A DNA stretch of 64,000 bases, from NCBI RefSeq assembly GCF_023072595.1, contig NZ_JALLGK010000011.1:62001-126000 (forward strand). Reading direction: 5' to 3'. The notes under the pieces were generated by a model that had not been told where the DNA came from, did not search any database, and worked only from the letters and a program-made list of their open reading frames with translations. Within the stretch, counting starts at the first letter, position 1. Each line of letters begins with the position of its first letter. A program made the translations under genes and the position numbers. Positions 35,405-45,602 of this stretch are shown here, one piece after another. This stretch comes from Streptomyces sp. XM4193. GTDB taxonomy: Bacteria > Actinomycetota > Actinomycetes > Streptomycetales > Streptomycetaceae.

Positions 35405-36859
35405 GTGACTGAAGCGACTTCCCCGCACCCGTTCTGGCTCGCAGGCCGCGAGGCGACCGGCGATGACACCCTCGACGTCACCTCACCGTGGGACGGCCGG
35501 ACCGTCGGCCGCATCAGCGTTCCGACCCCGGATCAGGTCGAGCAGGCCGTCGCCGCCGCCGCGGCGGCCACCGAGGAGTTCTCCGCGACCCCCGCGCACG
35601 TACGCGCCGCCGCGCTCGACCACATCGGCCGCCGACTGGTCGAACGCACCGAGGAGATCGCCCGGTTGATCTCCGCCGAGAACGGCAAGCCCATCAAATG
35701 GGCGCGCGGCGAGGTCGGCCGCTGCATCTCCGTCTTCCGCTGGGCCTCCGACGAGGCCCGTCGCTTCAACAGCGGCGAGGCGCAGCGCCTGGACTCCGAC
35801 GCGGGCGGCACCGGCCGGCTCGCCCTCACCCGCCGCTACCCGCACGGCCCGGTGCTGGGCATCGCGCCCTTCAACTTCCCGCTCAACCTGTGTGCGCACA
35901 AGGTGGCCCCGGCCATCGCGGTCGGCACCCCGATCATCCTCAAGCCCGCGCCGGCCACTCCGCTCTCCGGGCTGCTGATCGGCGAACTCCTCGCCGAGAC
36001 CGATCTGCCCGCCGGCTCCTGGTCCGTGCTGCCGGTGCCCAACGACGCGATGCCCGCGCTGGTGCAGGACGAGCGGCTGCCGATCATCTCCTTCACCGGC
36101 TCCGCGCCGGTCGGCTGGTCGATCCTCGATTCGGTGCCGCGCAAGCGCGTCACCCTCGAACTCGGCGGCAACGGCGCCGCCGTCGTGCTCGCCGACTACT
36201 CCTCCGAGGCCGACCTCGACTTCGCGGCCCAGCGCATCGCCACCTTCTCCAACTACCAGGGCGGCCAGTCCTGCATCTCGGTGCAGCGCGTGATCGCCGA
36301 CACGAGCGTCTACGACCGGCTGGTGCCGAAGGTCGTCGACGCCATCGAGGCGCTGGCCACCGGCGACCCCACCGATGACGCCACCGACGTGGGCCCGCTG
36401 GTCAGCGAGGACGCCGCCAAGCGGGTCGAGTCCTGGGTGCAGGAGGCGGTCGACGCGGGCGCGCGCCTGCTAACCGGCGGCAAGCGCGACGGTGCGACCT
36501 ACGCCCCCACCGCGCTCGAGAACGTCTCCTCCGAGACCCGCCTGGGCCACGACGAGGTGTTCGGACCGGTCGTCTCGTTCACCAGGGTCGACGGCGAGCG
36601 GGCCGCCTTCGAGGCTGCCAACGACTCCCAGTTCGGACTCCAGGCAGGCGTGTTCACCCACGATGTGCAGGCTGCCTTCCGGGCTCACCGCGCGCTGGAG
36701 GTGGGCGGAGTGATCATCGGCGACGTGCCGTCCTACCGGGGCGACCAGATGCCCTACGGCGGCGCCAAGCAGTCGGGCGTGGGCCGCGAGGGCGTGCGGT
36801 ACGCGATGGAGGACTACACCTACGAGCGGGTCATGGTGCTCACCGGTCTCGACCTCTGA
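35405..36859 (+). CDS. Aldehyde dehydrogenase family protein
   Basis: A 484-residue aldehyde dehydrogenase: GIAPFNFPLNLCAHK near the cofactor, TLELGGNGAAVVLAD (general base Glu) and YQGGQSCISVQRV (catalytic Cys). The PFNFPLNL and GGQSCISVQR forms resemble the NADP-preferring group around lactaldehyde, phosphonoacetaldehyde and succinate semialdehyde dehydrogenases. GTG 35405 is used; GGAAGG is rather far upstream (11-16 bases). With gabT and a PucR regulator in the region, succinate semialdehyde is a reasonable guess, but the substrate cannot be read from sequence. It is divergent from the M14 gene and ends at a hairpin (36900-36936). Confidence 0.9.
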   Translation: MTEATSPHPFWLAGREATGDDTLDVTSPWDGRTVGRISVPTPDQVEQAVAAAAAATEEFSATPAHVRAAALDHIGRRLVERTEEIARLISAENGKPIKWARGEVGRCISVFRWASDEARRFNSGEAQRLDSDAGGTGRLALTRRYPHGPVLGIAPFNFPLNLCAHKVAPAIAVGTPIILKPAPATPLSGLLIGELLAETDLPAGSWSVLPVPNDAMPALVQDERLPIISFTGSAPVGWSILDSVPRKRVTLELGGNGAAVVLADYSSEADLDFAAQRIATFSNYQGGQSCISVQRVIADTSVYDRLVPKVVDAIEALATGDPTDDATDVGPLVSEDAAKRVESWVQEAVDAGARLLTGGKRDGATYAPTALENVSSETRLGHDEVFGPVVSFTRVDGERAAFEAANDSQFGLQAGVFTHDVQAAFRAHRALEVGGVIIGDVPSYRGDQMPYGGAKQSGVGREGVRYAMEDYTYERVMVLTGLDL

Positions 36860-36899
36860 GCCGGGCGCCCGCAAGGGCGTTCCGATCCGGGCAACTCCG

Positions 36900-36936
36900 G
36901 TGCGGGCCGCGGCGGAACTTCCGTCGCGGCCCGCAC
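36900..36936 (+). terminator. Terminator after aldehyde dehydrogenase gene
   Basis: A perfect 12-bp stem GTGCGGGCCGCG/CGCGGCCCGCAC, with a further CGGAA/TTCCG pairing in the loop, 40 bp after the stop. Confidence 0.8.
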
Positions 36937-37020
36937 GCGCGGGTCGGCCACTTTCGTCGAACCGTCGCACGACGTACGGCGGTGACGACGCCGGCCCGGC
37001 GCCTCCTAACGTCCTCCGAC

Positions 37021-38568
37021 ATGACCACGCCTCCCGGCCGCTCCACACCAACCGGCAGCCCCGTACCGCGCGGCGGGCCCGTGCCGACCGACGACTGCCC
37101 GACGACCGGCGACTGCCCGACGACCGCCGACTCCGCGCCGGGCAACCCCTTCGCGTCGCCCGGCGGCGGCCTCCCGCACGCCGGGTCGGCACCCGGGCCG
37201 CCACTCGCGCCGCCGCCCGTCCCGGCACCCGGTGGGCGCGCGTCCGGGCCCGCGCGCGGCGGCGTGCGCCCCGAAGAGCGCGCGCTCGCGCCCGACTTCG
37301 CGCGCGGCGTGATGCTGCTGCTCATCGCACTGTCGAACACCGCGTTCCACCTCTGGAACGCCGAGCGCGGTCCCGACGGTTGGCACCCGGTCGACGGCTC
37401 GGCTCTCGACTCCGGCGTCCAGTTCGCGATGATAATCGGGCTGGACATGCGCATCAACCCGCTCTTCGCCTTCCTCTTCGGCTACGGGATGATGTGGATC
37501 CACCAGCGCCAGCTGGCGGCCGGCGCCGACAGCGGCGCGGCGGTGCGACTGCTGCGGCGCAGGGGTCTGTGGCTGATGGTCTTCGGCGCCGCGCACGCCC
37601 TGCTGCTGATGGCCGGTGACATCGTCGCGTACTACGGCCTGCTCGGTCTGCTGATGTGCTGGCTCTTCGTGCGCCGTCCCGACCGGGTGCTGATCCGCTG
37701 GTGCTGGATCGGCCTCGGGCTGATGGTGGTGTGGCTCGCGGTGGCCGCGCTGCCGCACCTGGTCGACGGTTTCGACGCCGGGGGCGGCCCCGCAGAACCG
37801 TCGCACGAGGCGTACGGCGCCCACCAGTCCGGCTGGGCGGCGGCTGCCGGCACCCGCGCGATCACCCACCTGATCGTCGGCTACGTCGGCCCGTTCGCCG
37901 CGCTGCTCTCCGGCACCTTCGTGGTGTTCGTCCTCGGCATGCTCGCCGCCCGGCACCGCGTGCTGGAGGAGCCGTGGCGCCATCTGCGGCTGCTGCGCGG
38001 CACCGCCGTCGCCGGTCTGGCGCTCGGCTGGCTCGGCCCGCTGCCCCTGGCCCTCGCCCACACCGGCGCCCTCGACCTGTCGGACGCGATGGTCTCCGAC
38101 ATCGGCCCGCTGGTCGCGCTGCGCGACGCCACCGGCCAGGCAGGCGGCCTGGGTTACGTCGCGGTCCTCACGCTCCTCTCCCACGCCCTGGTCACCCGCG
38201 GTGCGCACCGCTCCCGGCCGGTCGTGGCGGTCAGCGCCGTCGGCAAACGCTCGCTGTCCTGCTACTTCGCCCACTCGCTGCTCTTCGCCCCGCTGCTGGC
38301 CGCCTGGGGCCTGGGCCTGGGCGAACATCTGGGCAGCGCGACGATGCTCCTGGTCGGCGTCGGTGTCTGGCTGGTGACGGTCACCGGCGCGTACGCCCTC
38401 GAACTGCGCGGCAGACGCGGCCCCTTGGAGGTACTGCTGCGCCGGCTGATGTACGGCCGCGCCGCCTCCTCCGCCGTACGGCCGACCGCACCCGACGGGC
38501 GCACCGACGGCTCCGCGCCGTACGAACCGCCCGTCCCGCGGCAGGGTTCGGAGGCCGAACGGCCGTAG
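37021..38568 (+). CDS. DUF418 family membrane protein
   Basis: A 515-residue protein: about 90 disordered Pro/Gly residues, then about ten membrane helices. The core has LAPDFARGVMLLLIALSNTA, INPLFAFLFGYGMMWIHQR and, near the end, AVGKRSLSCYFAHSLLFAPL, typical of DUF418, related to acyltransferase-3-like membrane proteins. In the family, roles in modifying cell-surface compounds are suspected but unproven. ATG 37021 has no Shine-Dalgarno; a -10-like TAACGT (37007-37012) ends 8 nt upstream, so the mRNA may be leaderless. GTG 36982 is an in-frame alternative. Confidence 0.87.
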   Translation: MTTPPGRSTPTGSPVPRGGPVPTDDCPTTGDCPTTADSAPGNPFASPGGGLPHAGSAPGPPLAPPPVPAPGGRASGPARGGVRPEERALAPDFARGVMLLLIALSNTAFHLWNAERGPDGWHPVDGSALDSGVQFAMIIGLDMRINPLFAFLFGYGMMWIHQRQLAAGADSGAAVRLLRRRGLWLMVFGAAHALLLMAGDIVAYYGLLGLLMCWLFVRRPDRVLIRWCWIGLGLMVVWLAVAALPHLVDGFDAGGGPAEPSHEAYGAHQSGWAAAAGTRAITHLIVGYVGPFAALLSGTFVVFVLGMLAARHRVLEEPWRHLRLLRGTAVAGLALGWLGPLPLALAHTGALDLSDAMVSDIGPLVALRDATGQAGGLGYVAVLTLLSHALVTRGAHRSRPVVAVSAVGKRSLSCYFAHSLLFAPLLAAWGLGLGEHLGSATMLLVGVGVWLVTVTGAYALELRGRRGPLEVLLRRLMYGRAASSAVRPTAPDGRTDGSAPYEPPVPRQGSEAERP

Positions 38569-38681
38569 GCTGCGACGCCCCGTCCGGCGGACCCGTCCGG
38601 GGCCGAACCACCCTGCCCGGGCAGCGCACCGGCACACCGCACCGTCACCGCCGGACCCCGCCCACCGCATCGGAGGCCAAG

Positions 38682-39464
38682 ATGATCGACACCCGGCTCC
38701 ACGGCAGGAACGTCCTGGTCACCGGGGGCTCCGCCAACATCGGCGCGGCGATCAGCCGGGCCTTCGCCGCGCAGGGTGCACGGGTGGCGATCCACCACCT
38801 CACAGAAGAGCGCCCGGCCCCCGAGGGCACGCGGTGGGGCCATCTGACCCCGGAGGCTGCGGGCGCCGAGGAGCTGGCACGGGAGCTCGCCAACGGCTCG
38901 GCGGCGGTCAGCGCCGACCTCTCCGTGCCCCGCGCACCGGCCAGGCTGATCGCCGAGGCGACCGAACTGCTCGGCCCACTCGACGTGTTGGTCAACAACG
39001 CGGCGCACTGCGAGAGCCCGGACACCGTCGACTCCCTGACCGCGGAGTCGCTGGAGCGGCACTACCGGGTCAACGTCGTCGCCCCGGCGCTGCTGATCGC
39101 CGAGGCGGCGCGACTGCACGACGGCGGGCGCTCGCTGGCCGTCGTCAACCTCTCCACCGACGCTGCCAGGGCCTTTCCCGGTCAGATCGGCTACGGCACC
39201 TCCAAGGCGGCCCTGGAGGCGCTCACCCGTGCCACCGCGCTCGATCTCGCCGGCCGCAACATCCGGGTCAACGCGGTAGCGCCGGGCCCGGTCCAGACAG
39301 GGTGGATGGACGGGGAACTCGTCGCCGAGGTCCGCCGCACCGTGCCGCTGGGGCGGCCGGGCGAGCCGGAGGACATCGCCGACGCGGTCGTCTTCCTCGC
39401 CTCCCACCAAGCCCGTTGGATCACCGGTCAGGTGCTCCAGGTGGCGGGCGGCCACGCACTGTGA
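38682..39464 (+). CDS. SDR family oxidoreductase
   Basis: A 260-residue classical short-chain dehydrogenase. The cofactor motif is NVLVTGGSANIGAAISRAF, LDVLVNNAAH follows, and the catalytic residues are Ser in VVNLSTDAA and Tyr/Lys in IGYGTSKAALEA. The C-terminal GRPGEPEDIADAVVFLAS and TGQVLQVAGGHAL are typical of 3-oxoacyl-ACP reductase-like enzymes. An insert around residues 48-65 (RPAPEGTRWGHLTPE) is unusual. The substrate is unknown. ATG 38682 follows GGAGG (38672-38676). It lies 113 bp after the DUF418 gene and might be cotranscribed with it. Confidence 0.92.
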   Translation: MIDTRLHGRNVLVTGGSANIGAAISRAFAAQGARVAIHHLTEERPAPEGTRWGHLTPEAAGAEELARELANGSAAVSADLSVPRAPARLIAEATELLGPLDVLVNNAAHCESPDTVDSLTAESLERHYRVNVVAPALLIAEAARLHDGGRSLAVVNLSTDAARAFPGQIGYGTSKAALEALTRATALDLAGRNIRVNAVAPGPVQTGWMDGELVAEVRRTVPLGRPGEPEDIADAVVFLASHQARWITGQVLQVAGGHAL

Positions 39465-39855
39465 GGTGCGCGCCGGCTCCGCTCCCGCCGGCGCAGGACC
39501 AGGCGACGTACGGCTCGTCCGTCACCTCCGGCACAGGCGTCCGAGAGGACGTGCGCGCACGCTGTCCGAAAATCATCGCCGTCGCCTCGGCCCGACTGGA
39601 GCCCACACCCCCGGGCGGGCCCGCCGCGGAGTCCGGCCGCACCGTGCCCAACTGCGGCGGAACGGCGCCGAGTTGTCCCGGTCGGACCGTGCGCACCGCG
39701 GCACCGGGCGGGCGGGGCTCCCGCGTTGCCCGCGAGATTCGGCCGTACTCCCTCAACTCCCGTACGGCGGCAGCCGCCCCCGAGCTCGCGAGGACCGCGG
39801 GGCGCCGCCCGGGTACGTCCATGCGCCGTCCGACTCCCGAACGGGAGAGGCCACA
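39465..39855. other. Intergenic region between SDR gene and dxr
   Basis: About 390 bp. Apart from the hairpin at 39470-39494 I see no gene or repeat. It should contain the promoter for the dxr-rseP-ispG genes. Confidence 0.5.
39470..39494 (+). terminator. Candidate terminator after SDR gene
   Basis: An 8-bp stem GCGCCGGC/GCCGGCGC with a 9-nt loop, 6 bp past the stop. Confidence 0.5.
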
Positions 39856-41139
39856 ATGGACCCCATGACGGAATCCCCCCAGGCCCTCGCCGACCCGCAC
39901 ACCAGCTACCGGTCGGCCCACGGCGACCACGACGGACCGCGTGACCTCGTGATCCTGGGGTCGACCGGCTCGATCGGCACCCAGGCCGTCGACGTGGTGC
40001 TCGCCAACCCCGACCGCTTCCGGGTCACCGGGCTCTCCGCCGCGGGCGGGCGGATCGAGCTGCTGGCCGGACAGGCGCACCGCTTGCAGGTGCGGACCGT
40101 CGCCGTGGCCCAGGAGGACCGGGCCGCGGCTCTCCGCGAGGCGCTCCGCGCGCAGTACGGCGTCGGCGAACCGATCCCCGAGGTGCTGGCCGGACCGGAC
40201 GCCGCCACCGAGCTCGCCGCCTCGCCCTGCCACACCGTGCTCAACGGCATCACCGGTTCCATCGGTCTGCGTCCCACGCTCGCCGCGCTGGAGGCCGGCC
40301 GGGTGCTCGCACTGGCGAACAAGGAGTCGCTGATCGTCGGCGGCCCGCTGGTCAAGGCGCTGGCCGCGCCCGGGCAGATCATCCCGGTCGACTCCGAGCA
40401 CTCCGCGCTCTTCCAGGCGCTGATGGGCGGCACCCGGGCGGAGGTGCGCAAGCTGCTGGTCACCGCTTCCGGCGGCCCGTTCCGCGGCCGGACCCGGGCG
40501 CAGCTCGCCGACGTCACCCCGCAGGAGGCGCTGGCCCACCCGACCTGGCAGATGGGCCCGGTGATCTCGATCAACTCCGCGACCCTGGTGAACAAGGGAC
40601 TCGAGGTCATCGAGGCCCACCTGCTGTACGACATCCCCTTCGAGCGCATCGAGGTCGTGGTCCATCCGCAGTCCGCGGTGCACTCCATGGTCGAGTTCGA
40701 CGACGGCTCGACGCTCGCCCAGTGCGGCCCGCCGGACATGAAGCTGCCGATCGCCCTCGCGCTCGGCTGGCCGGCCCGGGTGCCGGACACCGGGCCGGTC
40801 TTCGACTGGCGCAAGGCGATGAGCTGGGACTTCCTGCCGCTGGACCACAAGGCGTTCCCCTCCGTGTCGCTGGCGGCGCACGTCGGCGGGCTCGGCGGCA
40901 CCGCCCCGGCCGTCTTCAACGCCGCCAACGAGGAGTGTGTTGAAGCCTTCCTCGCCGGACGGCTGCCCTTCACCGCGATCGTGGATACGGTGGCCGCTGT
41001 GGTCGAGGAGCACGGTGTGCCGGACGGAACCGGTCTGACACTCGACGGTGTCCTCGCATCCGAGGAGTGGGCCCGCGCCCGCGCCCGCGAACTGGCGGCC
41101 GAGACCGCCCGAGCACGTACGGCGGAGGCCCGCGCATGA
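39856..41139 (+). CDS. dxr: 1-deoxy-D-xylulose 5-phosphate reductoisomerase
   Basis: A 427-residue DXR (IspC), the NADPH-dependent enzyme that turns DXP into MEP in isoprenoid synthesis and is the fosmidomycin target. Motifs: [13 protein letters not shown] (35-47) for [29 protein letters not shown] with the metal-binding Asp/Glu, TASGGPFRG and [20 protein letters not shown]. The N-terminal 28 residues are an extension. ATG 39856 has GGGAGAGG 5 bases upstream. The TGA overlaps the start of the M50 protease gene (ATGA), and ispG follows, so two MEP-pathway genes flank a membrane protease. Confidence 0.97.
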   Translation: MDPMTESPQALADPHTSYRSAHGDHDGPRDLVILGSTGSIGTQAVDVVLANPDRFRVTGLSAAGGRIELLAGQAHRLQVRTVAVAQEDRAAALREALRAQYGVGEPIPEVLAGPDAATELAASPCHTVLNGITGSIGLRPTLAALEAGRVLALANKESLIVGGPLVKALAAPGQIIPVDSEHSALFQALMGGTRAEVRKLLVTASGGPFRGRTRAQLADVTPQEALAHPTWQMGPVISINSATLVNKGLEVIEAHLLYDIPFERIEVVVHPQSAVHSMVEFDDGSTLAQCGPPDMKLPIALALGWPARVPDTGPVFDWRKAMSWDFLPLDHKAFPSVSLAAHVGGLGGTAPAVFNAANEECVEAFLAGRLPFTAIVDTVAAVVEEHGVPDGTGLTLDGVLASEEWARARARELAAETARARTAEARA

Positions 41140-42440
41140 CCATGTTGATGACCCTGATCGGCGTGGTGGTCTTCGTCGTCGGGCTGCTGTTCTCCATCGC
41201 CTGGCACGAGCTGGGGCACCTCTCCACGGCCAAGCTCTTCGGCATCCGGGTGCCGCAGTACATGGTCGGCTTCGGGCCGACGATCTTCTCCCGGCAGCGG
41301 GGCGAGACCGAGTACGGGATCAAGGCCATCCCGCTCGGCGGCTACATCCGGATGATCGGGATGTTCCCGCCGGGCGACGACGGCAAGATCCGCCAGCGCT
41401 CCACCTCGCCGTTCCGCGGCATGATCGAGGACGCCAGGGCCGCCGCGTACGAGGAGCTCCAACCGGGCGACGAGAAGCGGCTGTTCTACACCCGCAAGCC
41501 GTGGAAGCGGCTGATCGTGATGTTCGCGGGCCCGTTCATGAACCTGATCCTCGCGGTGGTGATCTTCCTCGGGGTGCTGATGACCTTCGGCATCAACACC
41601 CAGACCACCACCGTCGGGAGCGTCTCGGACTGTGTGATCGAGGCGGGCGCCGAGACCGACACCTGTCCGAAGAACGCCCCGGACACCCCGGCCAAGGCGG
41701 CGGGACTGCGGGCGGGCGACAAGATCGTCTCCTACGACGGCAAGCCGATCACCGAGTGGGGCGCGCTCCAGTCCTCGATCCGCGACTCCTCGGGTCCGGT
41801 CACGCTGGTCGTCGAGCGCGACGGCGAGCGCCGCGAGCTGCAGGCCACCCCGATCGAGAACAAGGTCGCCAAGAGCGACGGCGACGGCGGCTACGTCGAG
41901 GGCGAGTACGTCACGGCCGGATTCCTCGGCTTCGCCCCGGCCTCCGGCATCCAACAGCAGTCCTTCCCGCAGGCCGTGGACCGCATGGGCGACATCATGG
42001 AGAACGGCTTCGAGGCACTGATCGCCCTGCCGTCCAAGGTCCCCGACCTGTGGAACGCGGCCTTCGCCGGCGGTGAGCGGGCGGACGACTCCCCGGTCGG
42101 TGTCGTGGGCGCGGCCAGGGTCGGCGGCGAGATCGTCACCCTGGACATCCCGCCGAGCCAGCGGGTGGCCACGATGCTCTTCCTGGTCGCCGGCTTCAAC
42201 CTGTCCCTGTTCCTCTTCAACATGCTCCCGCTGCTGCCGCTGGACGGCGGACACATGGCGGGAGCGCTCTGGGAGTCGGTGCGCCGCCGGGTCGCCAAGC
42301 TCTTCCGGAGGCCCGACCCCGGCCCGTTCGACGTCGCCAAGCTGATGCCGGTGGCGTACATCGTGGCGGGAGTCTTCGTCTGCTTCACCCTGTTGGTGCT
42401 CGTGGCCGACGTGGTGAATCCGGTCAGACTGGCCGGCTAG
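41136..42440 (+). CDS. rseP: RseP-type site-2 intramembrane metalloprotease (M50)
   Basis: A 434-residue membrane protease. The zinc site HELGH (24-28) lies in the first helix, [20 protein letters not shown], and the second motif [17 protein letters not shown] is near the end. A single PDZ domain ([20 protein letters not shown]) faces the outer side. Such proteases cut anti-sigma factors or other short membrane proteins inside the membrane (Rip1 in Mycobacterium). ATG 41136 overlaps the dxr stop by 4 bp; GGAGG is 8 bases upstream. The dxr-rseP-ispG order is widely conserved in actinobacteria; the reason is not known. Confidence 0.95.
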   Translation: MTMLMTLIGVVVFVVGLLFSIAWHELGHLSTAKLFGIRVPQYMVGFGPTIFSRQRGETEYGIKAIPLGGYIRMIGMFPPGDDGKIRQRSTSPFRGMIEDARAAAYEELQPGDEKRLFYTRKPWKRLIVMFAGPFMNLILAVVIFLGVLMTFGINTQTTTVGSVSDCVIEAGAETDTCPKNAPDTPAKAAGLRAGDKIVSYDGKPITEWGALQSSIRDSSGPVTLVVERDGERRELQATPIENKVAKSDGDGGYVEGEYVTAGFLGFAPASGIQQQSFPQAVDRMGDIMENGFEALIALPSKVPDLWNAAFAGGERADDSPVGVVGAARVGGEIVTLDIPPSQRVATMLFLVAGFNLSLFLFNMLPLLPLDGGHMAGALWESVRRRVAKLFRRPDPGPFDVAKLMPVAYIVAGVFVCFTLLVLVADVVNPVRLAG

Positions 42441-42442
42441 GA

Positions 42443-42459
42443 GCCCGCGGGGCGCGGGC
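42443..42459 (+). terminator. Short hairpin after rseP
   Basis: GCCCGCG/CGCGGGC with a 3-nt loop directly after the stop. It is probably a weak terminator before ispG. Confidence 0.45.
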
Positions 42460-42655
42460 AGCGGCCACTCCGGCCGGCCCGCGCCCCGGCCCTGCCGCGC
42501 ACGACCGAGTGCTCCTCGTGCCCTGCCACGAGCCGGACGCGGGGAGCCGCATCGCACACGGCTCGGCGGATTCGCGTTCAGCCGAGTGCCGTAGTCTCGT
42601 CAGCCGGAGCCCGGCCGATCTCGGGCCCGCGATACACACCTTGGGGTTACGCCTG

Positions 42656-43810
42656 ATGACAGCGATCTCGCTGGGAATGCCGTCCGTACCGATCAAGCTC
42701 GCCGAGCGGCGAGTCAGCCGACAGATCCAGGTGGGGTCCGTCCCCGTCGGCGGGGACGCTCCGATCTCCGTGCAGTCGATGACGACCACCAGAACCTCGG
42801 ACATCGGCGCCACGCTCCAACAGATCGCCGAACTCACCGCCTCCGGCTGCCAGATCGTCCGGGTGGCCTGCCCCACACAGGACGACGCCGACGCGCTCCC
42901 GGTCATCGCGCGCAAGTCGCAGATCCCGGTGATCGCCGACATCCACTTCCAGCCGAAGTACGTCTTCGCCGCCATCGACGCCGGCTGTGCGGCGGTGCGC
43001 GTCAACCCGGGGAACATCAAGCAGTTCGACGACAAGGTCAAGGAGATCGCCAAGGCGGCCTCCGACGCCGGCACCCCGATCCGCATCGGGGTCAACGCCG
43101 GTTCCCTGGACCGGCGGCTGCTCCAGAAGTACGGTCGCGCGACCCCCGAGGCGCTGGTGGAGTCCGCGCTCTGGGAGTGCTCCCTCTTCGAGGAGCACGG
43201 CTTCCGGGACATCAAGATCTCTGTCAAGCACAACGACCCGGTCGTCATGGTCAACGCCTACCGGCAGCTCGCGGCGCAGTGCGACTACCCGCTGCACCTG
43301 GGGGTCACCGAGGCCGGGCCCGCCTTCCAGGGCACCATCAAGTCCTCCGTCGCCTTCGGCGCGCTGCTCTCCGAGGGCATCGGCGACACCATCCGGGTCT
43401 CCCTCTCCGCGCCGCCCGCCGAGGAGATCAAGGTCGGCAACCAGATCCTGGAGTCGCTCGGATTGCGCGAGCGCGGACTGGAGATCGTCTCCTGCCCGTC
43501 CTGCGGACGCGCCCAGGTCGACGTCTACAAGCTCGCCGAGGAGGTCACCGCCGGCCTCACCGGCATGGACGTGCCGCTGCGCGTCGCGGTGATGGGCTGC
43601 GTCGTCAACGGCCCCGGCGAGGCCCGTGAGGCCGACCTCGGAGTCGCCTCCGGCAACGGCAAGGGCCAGATCTTCGTCAAGGGCGAGGTCATCAAGACCG
43701 TCCCCGAGTCGAAGATCGTCGAGACCCTGATCGAGGAGGCGATGAAGATCGCCGAGCAGATGGAGAAGGACGGCGCGGCCTCCGGCGAGCCCGAGATCTC
43801 GGTGGGCTGA
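42656..43810 (+). CDS. ispG: 4-hydroxy-3-methylbut-2-en-1-yl diphosphate synthase
   Basis: A 384-residue IspG (GcpE), which makes HMBPP from MEcPP with a 4Fe-4S cluster. Cluster ligands are Cys280 and Cys283 in [12 protein letters not shown] and a third Cys in [13 protein letters not shown], followed by a conserved Glu downstream. Other motifs are [23 protein letters not shown] and [12 protein letters not shown] 42656 has GGGG 9 bases upstream. The long leader (215 bp) after rseP may include its own promoter. Two strong hairpins follow the gene. Confidence 0.97.
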   Translation: MTAISLGMPSVPIKLAERRVSRQIQVGSVPVGGDAPISVQSMTTTRTSDIGATLQQIAELTASGCQIVRVACPTQDDADALPVIARKSQIPVIADIHFQPKYVFAAIDAGCAAVRVNPGNIKQFDDKVKEIAKAASDAGTPIRIGVNAGSLDRRLLQKYGRATPEALVESALWECSLFEEHGFRDIKISVKHNDPVVMVNAYRQLAAQCDYPLHLGVTEAGPAFQGTIKSSVAFGALLSEGIGDTIRVSLSAPPAEEIKVGNQILESLGLRERGLEIVSCPSCGRAQVDVYKLAEEVTAGLTGMDVPLRVAVMGCVVNGPGEAREADLGVASGNGKGQIFVKGEVIKTVPESKIVETLIEEAMKIAEQMEKDGAASGEPEISVG

Positions 43811-43823
43811 CCCGCACCTCGCC

Positions 43824-43913
43824 GGCCGGCCCCGCTCTCCGCGGGGCCGGCCCGCTCCTCCCGACGGCGCACGGTGTCGGCCCGACCTCCCGGGCCCGGC
43901 CGTGCGCCGTCGG
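43824..43913 (+). terminator. Tandem terminators after ispG
   Basis: The first hairpin is a perfect 12-bp stem GGCCGGCCCCGC/GCGGGGCCGGCC (43824-43852, 5-nt loop). The second is a perfect 14-bp stem CCGACGGCGCACGG/CCGTGCGCCGTCGG (43861-43913) around a 25-nt loop. Confidence 0.88.
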
Positions 43914-44102
43914 CGTGTGCGCCCGGCCCCGCGGGTGCGCGCAACGGGCGGCGCGCACACGGCGACCGGGAGGCCGGGGCGCCGTGAGGGCGAGTGGGAG
44001 GTGCCGACTCGTGGCTGCGGGGTACAGTCAAAGCCCGTCACGTCGCCCCGCCGCCACCTCGCGTGCCGGACGACCCCTCCAGCGACAAAGGCCCCTCCGC
44101 AC

Positions 44103-44951
44103 GTGCTGACCACCACCTCCATCCGGGCTCTCGACCCCAATGATCTGGACGAGGCGCTGGCCGTGCTGGACCGGGAGCCGGTGAACAACGCGTTCGTCGC
44201 CGCCCGGGTGCACGCCTCGGGCCTGGACCCCTGGAGGCTCGGCGGGGAGATGTGGGGCTGGTACCGCGAGGGCCGGCTGGAGTCGCTGTGCTACGCGGGC
44301 GCCAACCTGGTCCCCATCTGTGCCGGGCCCGAGGCGGTCGTCGCGTTCGCCTCGCGCGCCCGCCGCCAGGGCCGCCGCTCCTCCTCCCTGGTCGGCCCCG
44401 CCGGCCCCACGGCCGCGCTGTGGTCCCTGCTGGAGCCGCACTGGGGCCCCGCCCGCGAGGTGCGCCCGCACCAGCCGCTGATGGTCACCTCCCGGCAGGC
44501 CGAGGAGGTGGAGCCGGACCCGTACGTGCGTCGGGTGCGCAAGGACGAGCTGGAGGACGTGCTCCCGGCCTGCGTCGCAATGTTCACCGAGGAGATCGGC
44601 GTCTCGCCGCTGGAGGGCGGCGACGGCGGCCTGATCTACCAGGCCCGCGTCGCCGAACTCGTCGGCACCGGCAGGGCGTTCGCACGGTTCGAGGACGGCC
44701 GGGTGGTCTTCAAGGCGGAGATCGGGGCCGTGACCCCGAAGGTCTGCCAGATCCAGGGGGTCTGGGTCAGCCCCGAACGCCGCGGCGAGGGCCTGTCGGA
44801 GACGGGCATGGCCGCCGTGCTGCGCTACGCGCTCACCGAGGTCGCCCCGCTCGCCAGCCTGTACGTCAACGACTACAACACCGCGGCCCGCGCCTCCTAC
44901 CGCAGAGTCGGCTTCGAGGAGTCCGGCGCCTTCATGAGTGTGCTGTTCTGA
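44103..44951 (+). CDS. GNAT acetyltransferase with N-terminal DUF4081 domain
   Basis: A 282-residue protein of two GNAT-like halves. The N-terminal half (LDEALAVLDREPVNNAFVAA ... MWGWYREGRLESLCYAGANL) is DUF4081. The C-terminal half is a complete GNAT fold with the acetyl-CoA loop VWVSPERRGEGLSETGMAAV and NDYNTAARASYRRVGFEESG. The substrate is unknown; orthologues next to ispG and proS are conserved in Streptomyces. GTG 44103 has only a weak AAAGG upstream. The next gene, also a GNAT, starts 26 bp downstream. Confidence 0.9.
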   Translation: MLTTTSIRALDPNDLDEALAVLDREPVNNAFVAARVHASGLDPWRLGGEMWGWYREGRLESLCYAGANLVPICAGPEAVVAFASRARRQGRRSSSLVGPAGPTAALWSLLEPHWGPAREVRPHQPLMVTSRQAEEVEPDPYVRRVRKDELEDVLPACVAMFTEEIGVSPLEGGDGGLIYQARVAELVGTGRAFARFEDGRVVFKAEIGAVTPKVCQIQGVWVSPERRGEGLSETGMAAVLRYALTEVAPLASLYVNDYNTAARASYRRVGFEESGAFMSVLF

Positions 44952-44977
44952 TCCCCGCGGCAGTAGGCTCTGTGCCC

Positions 44978-45514
44978 ATGCAGTACGAAGTCGCGGTGGG
45001 CCACCTCGACCTGGCCGCACGCGTCGACGAGGCGCTCGCCGTCCAGGCGCTCGCGTTCGGTCTGACCGACGAGGAGATCGCCGTACGGCGGCACATCGTG
45101 CTGCGCCACCTCGCCTTCCCCGGTGCCCGCGCGCTCGGCGCGACGACCTCCGAGGGGCGGCTGGTCGGCTTCGTCTACGGCCTGCCCAACGACAGAAACC
45201 AGTGGTGGTCGAGCGTCGTCGAGCCGTACCTTCTGCGCAACGGCGCCACCGGCTGGCTCGACCGCTCCTTCACGATCACCGAGCTGCATGTGCACCCCGC
45301 CTTCCAACAGCGCGGTGTCGGGCGGGAGTTGATCACCCGGCTCACGGACGCCGCCGCCGAGCCGCGTTCGCTGCTCTCGGCCGTCGAGGCCGAGAGCCCG
45401 GCCCGCGCCCTCTACCGGCGCCTGGGGTACCGGGATCTGGCGACCGGGGTGAGCTTCCCGAGCGCGGCCACCCCGTACGTCGTCATGGGGGCCGAACTGC
45501 CGCTGCACCGCTGA
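44978..45514 (+). CDS. GNAT family N-acetyltransferase
   Basis: A 178-residue acetyltransferase: [36 protein letters not shown] (the acetyl-CoA pyrophosphate loop) and [18 protein letters not shown]. The substrate is not known. It has no Shine-Dalgarno before ATG 44978; a -10-like TAGGCT (44964-44969) ends 8 nt upstream, so it may be leaderless and independently transcribed although the previous gene ends only 26 bp away. proS follows after 88 bp. Confidence 0.9.
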   Translation: MQYEVAVGHLDLAARVDEALAVQALAFGLTDEEIAVRRHIVLRHLAFPGARALGATTSEGRLVGFVYGLPNDRNQWWSSVVEPYLLRNGATGWLDRSFTITELHVHPAFQQRGVGRELITRLTDAAAEPRSLLSAVEAESPARALYRRLGYRDLATGVSFPSAATPYVVMGAELPLHR

Positions 45515-45602
45515 ACCGACTACCCTCCAGACCTCACCAGCCCAACCACACGACCCCGTATGCCGCGACTCGCCCCATACGGCCCGCAACAGGAGAAACC
45601 TC

